NCBI GenBank assembly: GCA_034667225.1
Contig: JAXDKG010000015.1
Span: 4,189 to 68,188 of the forward strand
Direction: 5' to 3'
Source: DATMER01 sp034667225
GTDB taxonomy: Bacteria; Acidobacteriota; Thermoanaerobaculia; Multivoradales; UBA5704
Length of the DNA: 64,000 bases
Part shown: positions 58,419 to 64,000 of the stretch, piece after piece
Position numbering within the stretch: the first letter of the stretch is position 1
Layout of the letters: every line of letters begins with the position of its first letter
Position numbers and translations under genes: made by a program
The notes under the pieces: generated by a model
Database searches by the model: none
Told to the model about the DNA's origin: nothing
What the model saw: the letters and a program-made list of their open reading frames with translations, nothing else

Positions 58419-61340
58419 ATGAATAGAAAGTATTTACTCGCGCTGGCGGCGGTCGCCGTGCTGCTCTTCCTCAGCGGCTCTGCGTCCGCCCAGCTCCAGA
58501 CCGGCAGCATCTATGGCAACGTGATCAGCGACGACGGGACAGCCCTGCCGGGCGCCACCGTGACCCTCACGGGTGTCGGCGCGCCGCAGGTCCAGGTTTC
58601 GGACGAGCAGGGGAAGTTCCGTTTTCTCGGCCTGTCGCCCGGCATCTACACCGTCAAGGCAGAGCTCCAGGGGTACGTCACCATGGAGCGGAAGGAGCTC
58701 GATGTGAGCGTCGGCCGCAACACCGACGTCGAGCTGCCGCTCGGGTTCGGCGACACGATCAATGTGGTGGGCGGCGAGGCGCAGCTCCTGGATTCCCGCC
58801 GCTTCTCCCAGGAGACCAGCATCTCCCGGGTCGAAATGGACAGCGTCCCCTCGGCCCGCGATCCATGGGCCCTGCTCTCAACCGTTCCCGGTGTCCAGAC
58901 GGACCGGATCAACGTGGGCGGCAATGAGAGCGGCCAGCAATCCAACTTCGTCGGCCCCGGCTCGCTGTGCACCCAGGCGGTCTGGTCGCTCGACGGCATG
59001 GTCATCACCGACATGTCGGCCGTGGGCTCCTCCCCGGGCTATTTCGATTTCGAGTCCTTCGAGGAGATGCAGATCACGACCGGCGGCAGCGACGCTTCCG
59101 TGGCGACCGGCGGCGTGGTCCTCAACATGGTCACCCGGCGCGGCACGGACCAGTGGCGCGGCTCGGCCCGCTACCTGACTGGCGACGACGGCAGCCAGTC
59201 GGACATCGATCTCGATTCGAGCGAGCTCGGCCAGGCCGGCCCGTGGAACCAGAACACCGCCCAGGCCCAGATCAGGCAGGGCAACCGCATCGTCGAAGTG
59301 GCGGATTACGGCGCCGAGGTGGGCGGTCCGATTGTCAAGGACAAGCTCTGGATCTGGGGCTCGTACGGCGAGCAGAAGATCGACCTGCTCACCGTCAACG
59401 ACTTCAGCGACGATTCTTCGATCGAGGACTGGAACCTCAAGCTCAATGGCCAGGTCACGCCGTCCAACTCGGCGAGCGCGTTCTTCTGGCAGAGCGACAA
59501 GGTCAAGATCGGCCGCAACGCCGGCCCGCTGCGCCCCCAGGAGACCACCTGGAACCAGACCGGCTTCGGACCGGATCCGACCGCCTGGAAGGTCGAGGAT
59601 ACCCAGATCGTCGGCTCCTCGTTCTATCTCACCGGCATGTTCTCGGTGGTCAACGGCGGCTTCGAGCTCGCTCCCCAGGGCGGCGACAAGCTGCCGTTCC
59701 TGAACAGCCAGGGCGTCTGGAACAACAGCTTCCTGCATGTCCAGGTGGAGCGCCCGCAGCAGCAGGCCAAGCTCGACGCTTCCAACTTCTTCGCCACCGG
59801 CAACCTCTCTCACGAGCTCAAGTACGGCGCCGGCTACCGTGTCGTCGAGCAGACCACCCTCAACCGCTGGCCCGGCGGCGGCCTCGACGTCGGCGGGGTG
59901 GTGCTGCTTTCCCGCGACGGCAAGGCGACAGTTGAGGCCGACTACGGCAACCTTTTCGTGCAGGACACGGTCTCCATGGGCAATCTCACGGCCAACATCG
60001 GACTGCGCTGGGACCGCCAGGGCGGCGAGCTGCTGGATACCAACGTCGAGGCGAACCCGGTCTTCCCCGAGCTGCTGCCGGCCACGTCGTTCCAGGGCCG
60101 TGACAGCGGGTTCGAGTGGTCGACGCTCTCCCCGCGCCTCGGCCTCACCTATGCCCTCGGCGAGCAGCACAAGACGCTCCTGCGCGCCAGCTACTCCCGG
60201 TTCGCGGACCAGCTCGCGACCGCGTTCGCCGGCTGGCTGCATCCGCTCGGCGCGCCCCAGTACCGGTACTTCCTCACCACGAACGACGGGGGTCCGATCC
60301 TCGAGCCGGGCGAGCTCGGCGACGAGATCGCCCCGCCCAGCGGCAACATCAACCCGTTCACCCTGGCGCCGCTGATCTCCAACGCCGTTGATCCCAACCT
60401 GAACGCTCCGATCACCGACGAGCTGCTCGTCGGAATCGAGCACGCCATCCGCCCCGAGCTGGTGGTCGGCCTCAACTTCAACTACCGGCAGCTTCGCGAT
60501 CTTCTCGAGACCGAGCTGCTCGTCTTCGACGGCGATCCGTACTCGGCAGAGAACCTGGGGAGGACCGGCCGCGTGCACCGGCGCGACGACTACGTGCCGA
60601 ATGCCGTGACCGGCGTGCTGCCCAACGGAGAGTCCTACTCCCTCAACTACTGGACCCTGCGCAATGGCGTGAACACCCGCAACGGATTCCTGTTGGAGAA
60701 CGGCGACCGCGAGCAGGAGTTCCTGGGCGCATCGCTCTCCATTCAAAAGCGGCTTGCGAACCGCTGGATGGCACGCGGCAACGTTTCCTGGCAGGACTGG
60801 ACCTGGGACATTCCGGACTCCGAGAACGAGGATCCCACCGACACGATCGGCGGCGGAATCGTGAACGGTACCGACGTGCTCCAAGGCTCTGGCACCGTTT
60901 CGGGCTCCAAGGGGAACGTGTTCATCAACAGCAACTGGTCCTACAGCCTGACCGGCCTCTATCAGGTCGCGCCCGACGCCAACTGGGGATTCAACGTCGC
61001 CGCGAGCCTGACCGGCCGCGAGGGCTACCCGATCCGCTACGCCCGCCGGATCAACCGCGCGCCGATCGCGGACACCCCCGGAGTCGGCATCGACATTCCG
61101 GTCATTTCCGACGCGAACGAGTTCCGCGCTCCGGACGTCCACCTGCTCGACCTGCGGGTCGAGAAGGAGTTCCGCCTGAGCGGCTTCGGCTTCACGGTGG
61201 GAGCGGACCTCTTCAATGCCCTCAACGAGTCCTACGTCCTGCAGCGTCAGTCCATCCTGGGCCGCACGAACTCCGACCATGTCCTCGAGGTCGTCAGTCC
61301 GCGCATCCTTCGCCTGGGTGTGAGGCTGGCCTGGAGGTAA
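58419..61340 (+). CDS. TonB-dependent-receptor-like outer membrane protein with N-terminal CarboxypepD_reg-like domain
   Basis: A 973-residue outer-membrane protein. A signal peptide (ALAAVAVLLFLSGSASAQ) is followed by a beta-sandwich typical of acidobacterial Oar-like receptors (GSIYGNVISDDGTALPGATV and GKFRFLGLSPGIYTVKAEL, to about residue 115), a plug (about 120-240, with SQETSISRVEMDSVPSARDP) and a long beta-barrel. It probably binds large substrates or mediates surface contact; the substrate is unknown. The leader is preceded by a sigma-54-like site and GAAGGAGG. A TonB box is not obvious, and the C-terminus is RLAWR, not Phe. Confidence 0.88.
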   Translation: MNRKYLLALAAVAVLLFLSGSASAQLQTGSIYGNVISDDGTALPGATVTLTGVGAPQVQVSDEQGKFRFLGLSPGIYTVKAELQGYVTMERKELDVSVGRNTDVELPLGFGDTINVVGGEAQLLDSRRFSQETSISRVEMDSVPSARDPWALLSTVPGVQTDRINVGGNESGQQSNFVGPGSLCTQAVWSLDGMVITDMSAVGSSPGYFDFESFEEMQITTGGSDASVATGGVVLNMVTRRGTDQWRGSARYLTGDDGSQSDIDLDSSELGQAGPWNQNTAQAQIRQGNRIVEVADYGAEVGGPIVKDKLWIWGSYGEQKIDLLTVNDFSDDSSIEDWNLKLNGQVTPSNSASAFFWQSDKVKIGRNAGPLRPQETTWNQTGFGPDPTAWKVEDTQIVGSSFYLTGMFSVVNGGFELAPQGGDKLPFLNSQGVWNNSFLHVQVERPQQQAKLDASNFFATGNLSHELKYGAGYRVVEQTTLNRWPGGGLDVGGVVLLSRDGKATVEADYGNLFVQDTVSMGNLTANIGLRWDRQGGELLDTNVEANPVFPELLPATSFQGRDSGFEWSTLSPRLGLTYALGEQHKTLLRASYSRFADQLATAFAGWLHPLGAPQYRYFLTTNDGGPILEPGELGDEIAPPSGNINPFTLAPLISNAVDPNLNAPITDELLVGIEHAIRPELVVGLNFNYRQLRDLLETELLVFDGDPYSAENLGRTGRVHRRDDYVPNAVTGVLPNGESYSLNYWTLRNGVNTRNGFLLENGDREQEFLGASLSIQKRLANRWMARGNVSWQDWTWDIPDSENEDPTDTIGGGIVNGTDVLQGSGTVSGSKGNVFINSNWSYSLTGLYQVAPDANWGFNVAASLTGREGYPIRYARRINRAPIADTPGVGIDIPVISDANEFRAPDVHLLDLRVEKEFRLSGFGFTVGADLFNALNESYVLQRQSILGRTNSDHVLEVVSPRILRLGVRLAWR

Positions 61341-61404
61341 TAGGACCTCTTCCCTAACCCTTCCAACCTGGGGCCGTCGCGCAGCGCCGCGGCGGCCCTC
61401 CCTC

Positions 61405-61602
61405 CTAATCCAATCTATCGACCCGGACGTCCACGTCCCCATCCCGGTCGCGGGTGATCGTGACCTGCCAGGGGTTGCAGCAGACCTCGCAATCCTGGAC
61501 CAGGGTGCCCCAGGTGTCGGGCTCGACGGCGATCTCGACGCGCTCGAAGCACCAGGGGCACTGGACTTCGACGAAGTCGTTCCAGTAGCCGTCCGACTTC
61601 AT
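61405..61602 (-). CDS. CPXCG-motif cysteine-rich protein
   Basis: A 65-residue protein with two CxxC pairs, VQCPWCFE and DCEVCCNPW, matching the Cys_rich_CPXG family, which probably binds zinc. The function is unknown. Its ATG overlaps the stop of the EVE gene by 4 bp, so the two are cotranslated; this pairing of the two small proteins is plausible as a conserved unit but unproven here. Confidence 0.88.
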   Translation of the reverse strand: MKSDGYWNDFVEVQCPWCFERVEIAVEPDTWGTLVQDCEVCCNPWQVTITRDRDGDVDVRVDRLD

Positions 61603-62066
61603 TTTTTCCTTCCGAGCCGGCGGACGATCGCGAACTCCTCTTTCGTGACCGGCTGGACCGAGAGGCGCGATCCCTTCTGGTTGACCACCATGTCTTCGAG
61701 GCCGGGGGTCTCCTTGAGGGTCGCGAGCGGGATGATCTCGGGGAAGCGCTCGACGAAGCGGATCTCCACCATGTACCAGGTGGGATTGTCCGGATCGCTC
61801 TTGGGATCGTGGTACTTGTGGCCTTCCTGGAAGGCGTAAGGATCGGGATGGCCCGGCTTCGAGATCTCTGCCACCCCCGAGACGCCGGAGGGCTCGGCGT
61901 TCGAGGCGTAGAAGAGGACGCCGTCGCCCTTCTTCATGTCGTCCCGCATGGAGTTGCGCGCCTGGAAGTTGCGCACGCCTTCCCAGGTGGTGGTGCCGTC
62001 GCGCTCCAGGTCTTCGATCGTGTAGGCCGCGGGCTCGCACTTCAGGAGCCAATATCTCTTTGCCAT
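61599..62066 (-). CDS. EVE-domain protein
   Basis: A 155-residue EVE (PUA-like) domain protein. It has YWLLKCEPAAYTIEDLERDG, the pocket-forming TTTWEGVRNFQARNSMRDDMKKGDGVLFYAS, and late TWYMVEIRF. EVE domains recognise modified bases in DNA or RNA; bacterial solitary copies are of unknown role, possibly in modified-nucleotide sensing. It is upstream of the CPXCG gene by overlap, and a MITE-like element begins 16 bp before its start. Confidence 0.92.
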   Translation of the reverse strand: MAKRYWLLKCEPAAYTIEDLERDGTTTWEGVRNFQARNSMRDDMKKGDGVLFYASNAEPSGVSGVAEISKPGHPDPYAFQEGHKYHDPKSDPDNPTWYMVEIRFVERFPEIIPLATLKETPGLEDMVVNQKGSRLSVQPVTKEEFAIVRRLGRKK

Positions 62067-62081
62067 GGCGCGGAGTGTATC

Positions 62082-62402
62082 TTAGAGCGTGTTTCGAAAG
62101 TCCCGTCGCTCGTCTTCACGCCTCGAAGGGGCACAGGCATAAAGCCTGGGGCTTCAGCCCCAGGTCAGGGAGTCCCCATAGTTTCCCAAGTCCCGAAGGG
62201 ACGCAGGCATTGGCCCCGGGCGGTTAGCCCGGGAGCCCACCACCCTCCTGCGGGGCTCGCGCCCCTAGGCTATGCCTACGCCCCTCCGGGGCTTCTGAAA
62301 AATGGGGGGCGCCCAACCTGGGGCTGAAGCCCCAGGCTCTATGCCTCCGCCCCTTCGGGGCTCACGCGGGCCATGGAAGTTGACTTTCGAGACACCCTCT
62401 TA
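62082..62402. mobile_element. MITE-like element with 21-bp imperfect terminal inverted repeats enclosing palindromes
   Basis: The ends TTAGAGCGTGTTTCGAAAGT (62082 on) and, inverted, TAAGAGGGTGTCTCGAAAGT (62402 leftwards) match at 18 of 21 bases. Inside (62118-62372, cluster R5) are CCTGGGG-CTTCA-CCCCAGG and its inverted partner, GCCCC-TTC-GGGGC forms and a CCCGGGCGGTTAGCCCGGG hairpin. No transposase is encoded. The following 286 bp (62403-62688) hold nothing I can support. Confidence 0.65.
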
Positions 62403-62688
62403 GTGCGCCTATGCATCGGCGACCCTCATCAATGAATTATCAGGACTGGACGACTCCGGGAAGGGAGGGGTGTGTCCGGATGTCGAAGAAGAGCGCCGGG
62501 CAGGCCGGCGAAAGGCCCAATTGAGGCCGATTCCATCAGGCAGATCGACAAAAAAACGGATAGAAGACGCCCTGCAACGACGGACAAGGCGAGGCCAAGG
62601 TCGAATTTCGAGGGTGGCCTTCTACGTTCGGCAGGCACCTATCCTGGCACCTATCCCGTTGAGGCCGGGGTTAGCTGCCGGACAGTAG

Positions 62689-63537
62689 TCAATCTCCAAA
62701 CTCAACATGAAAGAGTCGTTCCCTTCTGCTGATCGTCTGATACTCGCTCTTAAGGTCTGTGTCAATAATCATATGCCTTGCAGCTAGGTTAAAATCGAAG
62801 TCGAAAGTCTCCGAGTATGTATTTGCAACAGCGTACTGCTGCATCCTGTTGCGGCTGAATCGCCGGCTCTCGAGAATTGCATTTAACCGACTGTCTGCTG
62901 AGAGCCATAGAGAGGATCTGAGTAGATCGGCATCAATCTCGACTTGGTGACCGTCGAACCTGACCAGCAGATCTTGAGAGCGATCCATGTTTCCGGCTAT
63001 ACCGCCGCTCGCTTGACCGCTAAGTGCGAGAGTTTCAAACGTTATACCGGCCGCGCCAAGACTTTGCCGAGAATCTGCCTCCGTGATTCGCACTGACTTA
63101 GCACCCATCCTGCCCAGTATAACTACGAGTTCGTCATCCTTCTCCAGCGCCAGGTTCTTATGAAAGTGCTCTAGGCGAGATAGTCTCCGGCTGTCACAGG
63201 GGTGGAGTGTGTAAGTTCCAATAGAAAGATTGGCAGTATTGGCGTATTTCTCTTTGGCATCGGCCAGAGAAACTACTTCCACACTATCGAGGAATTTCAC
63301 CATGTCCGCAAGAACTCGGTGAACGACCCGTCTGACAGCAGTCTCGGCGGCAGCTTCAGCAGCAGCTTCGGCCGGCGAAGACACGCCCCTTTTTAAAGCA
63401 AGCACAGCTGCTACATGGCTCTGAGCCACAACTCCTGGCAATATTCTTTCAATTAAACCATCCGTGTCGTAGCTTTCCAGAGTGCTCTGCTGTATCTCAC
63501 CTGCAGAGCACTCATGAAGTACTTTTATGATTCTCAT
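62689..63537 (-). CDS. unknown 282-residue protein of low-GC character
   Basis: A soluble protein that I do not recognise. It has an Ala/Glu repeat stretch (SPAEAAAEAAAETAVRRVV), a middle part with GTYTLHPCDSRRLSRLEHFH followed by DELVVILGRMGAKSVRI, and a polar C-terminus. The ATG at 63537 has GGGAG seven bases upstream. Codon use and GC are clearly lower than in the rest of the window, and an IS630-like transposase lies nearby, pointing to horizontal transfer. A small gene upstream overlaps its start. Confidence 0.65.
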   Translation of the reverse strand: MRIIKVLHECSAGEIQQSTLESYDTDGLIERILPGVVAQSHVAAVLALKRGVSSPAEAAAEAAAETAVRRVVHRVLADMVKFLDSVEVVSLADAKEKYANTANLSIGTYTLHPCDSRRLSRLEHFHKNLALEKDDELVVILGRMGAKSVRITEADSRQSLGAAGITFETLALSGQASGGIAGNMDRSQDLLVRFDGHQVEIDADLLRSSLWLSADSRLNAILESRRFSRNRMQQYAVANTYSETFDFDFNLAARHMIIDTDLKSEYQTISRRERLFHVEFGD

Positions 63538-63652
63538 CTAATCTCCCGCTAGCCAGCACCACAAAATCAGCTAACCATTGGTGTAGCCTCACGTCTCCGT
63601 CGTGCGTATAGGTCCAGACCCGCAGACGCCAGTCACCCTGCGCCGCAGACAT
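63512..63652 (-). CDS. 46-residue small protein upstream of the 282-residue gene
   Basis: The frame starting at the ATG at 63652 reads MSAAQGDWRLRVWTYTHDGD and then LHQWLADFVVLASGRLDE. It has the composition of a real protein, with Trp and Tyr and alternating strands. It ends with TGA at 63514-63512, overlapping the start of the next gene by 26 bp. In the same frame a TAA lies just upstream, so it cannot be much longer. It is too short for routine calling; the family is unknown. Confidence 0.5.
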   Translation of the reverse strand: MSAAQGDWRLRVWTYTHDGDVRLHQWLADFVVLASGRLDENHKSTS

Positions 63653-63875
63653 CCTCTCTGCAACAGTTCGGAGCGAAACAACTTAGAGAGTTTAAGACCG
63701 TGCTGGAGGCGAGTCAATCCAGGCCTCCAAAGGCAGGGCTCTGCGAGTCCTCCCCACGATCAGGAGATTCCTGCCTATCCAGAATCCCGACTCAAGGCAC
63801 CTCTTTGAGGTGGACAGCTTTACCACCAAAGAGCGATTTGCGTTCCGGCCGATAGGCATGTTCGCCGGAGGGGAA

Positions 63876-64000
63876 CTAGTGGCCTGTAACGGCTGATTCT
63901 GAACTGATGCGGTGGTGCACGTTCCGGTAGGTCCATTTCACGGGTTTGGGTGCTTTGTTGTAGCGGCGAATGTACCGCATCAGTTTGCGAGCCAGATCTT
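63876..64000 (-). CDS. IS630-family-like transposase, C-terminal 40 residues (cut by right edge)
   Basis: The minus-strand frame ending at the TAG at 63878-63876 reads DLARKLMRYIRRYNKAPKPV and KWTYRNVHHRISSESAVTGH. The pattern LxRYIRxYNKxxKPxxWTY is the usual ending of IS630-type DDE transposases. The rest lies beyond 64000, so intactness and the other end of the element cannot be judged. Confidence 0.7.
   Translation of the reverse strand, partial: DLARKLMRYIRRYNKAPKPVKWTYRNVHHRISSESAVTGH

Noticed and set aside
62429..62732. Short open frames after the MITE-like element
   Set aside because: No ribosome site, no recognisable pattern, and composition like non-coding sequence.
63602..63808. 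68-residue plus-strand frame
   Set aside because: It overlaps the better-supported minus-strand small gene and looks random.

Overview
The window is about 64 kb of high-GC, densely coding DNA. It looks like a chromosome segment of an Acidobacteriota bacterium, perhaps the Thermoanaerobaculia/subdivision 23 side. The grounds are tandem GWxTD plus VWFA-related proteins of the kind known from acidobacteria, a large TonB-type receptor with an N-terminal carboxypeptidase-regulatory-like domain, a sortilin-like BNR propeller protein, CPXCG and EVE housekeeping proteins, and many dispersed GC-rich palindromes. The phylum is inferred from gene content only.

Layout. 1-13.8 kb: the start of a DedA-like gene (left edge), an SLC13-type transporter, a REPIN-like repeat, a minus-strand cysteine desulfurase-mnmA-HicB-like unit, three tandem GWxTD/VWFA paralogues, Maf, a small conserved protein and trmJ. 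13.8-20.4 kb: a 21-bp-period array and palindromes, an ECF sigma factor, eda, a small unknown protein, a macrodomain protein, argS, a membrane-anchored protein and a VapBC-like pair. 20.5-25.9 kb: a flotillin, a Pro-rich two-domain protein and a CHAT-protease/STAND-ATPase protein in one apparent transcription unit. This is the best candidate here for an undescribed system. 25.9-30.1 kb: a minus-strand glycolytic operon (divergent gap, gap, small helical protein, pfkA) ending in a CPBP membrane protease whose gene carries two palindromic repeats in frame. 30.3-39 kb: a RelBE/ParE-like pair, a giant BNR propeller protein, an alpha-carbonic anhydrase, a small island between near-identical direct repeats, a 17-unit 21-bp array, an unknown protein and a SnoaL-like pseudogene abutting a VOC protein.

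39.1-53.6 kb is a complete starch/maltodextrin use locus. A near-consensus sigma-70 promoter precedes a lipoprotein amylase, MalK, MalE, an enlarged MalF, MalG, a glucodextranase-type DOMON protein, an outer-membrane barrel and a second DOMON-like protein. Next to it are a convergent second amylase lipoprotein, an SDR and a second MalE. Together these would cleave glucan outside the cell, move oligosaccharides through the outer membrane and import them by ABC transport, feeding the glycolytic genes at 26-30 kb. 53.6-64 kb: a class A PBP with a long charged coiled coil, a DUF72 protein, a TonB-type receptor behind a sigma-54-like promoter, CPXCG and EVE proteins, a MITE-like element, and a lower-GC edge with two unknown genes and the C-terminus of an IS630-like transposase.

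Repeats are the second theme. Three arrays share a 21-bp period but not a sequence, palindromic clusters of one family occur at five sites, and REPIN-like or MITE-like inverted pairs occur at 1.9, 26.4-26.6 and 62.1-62.4 kb.
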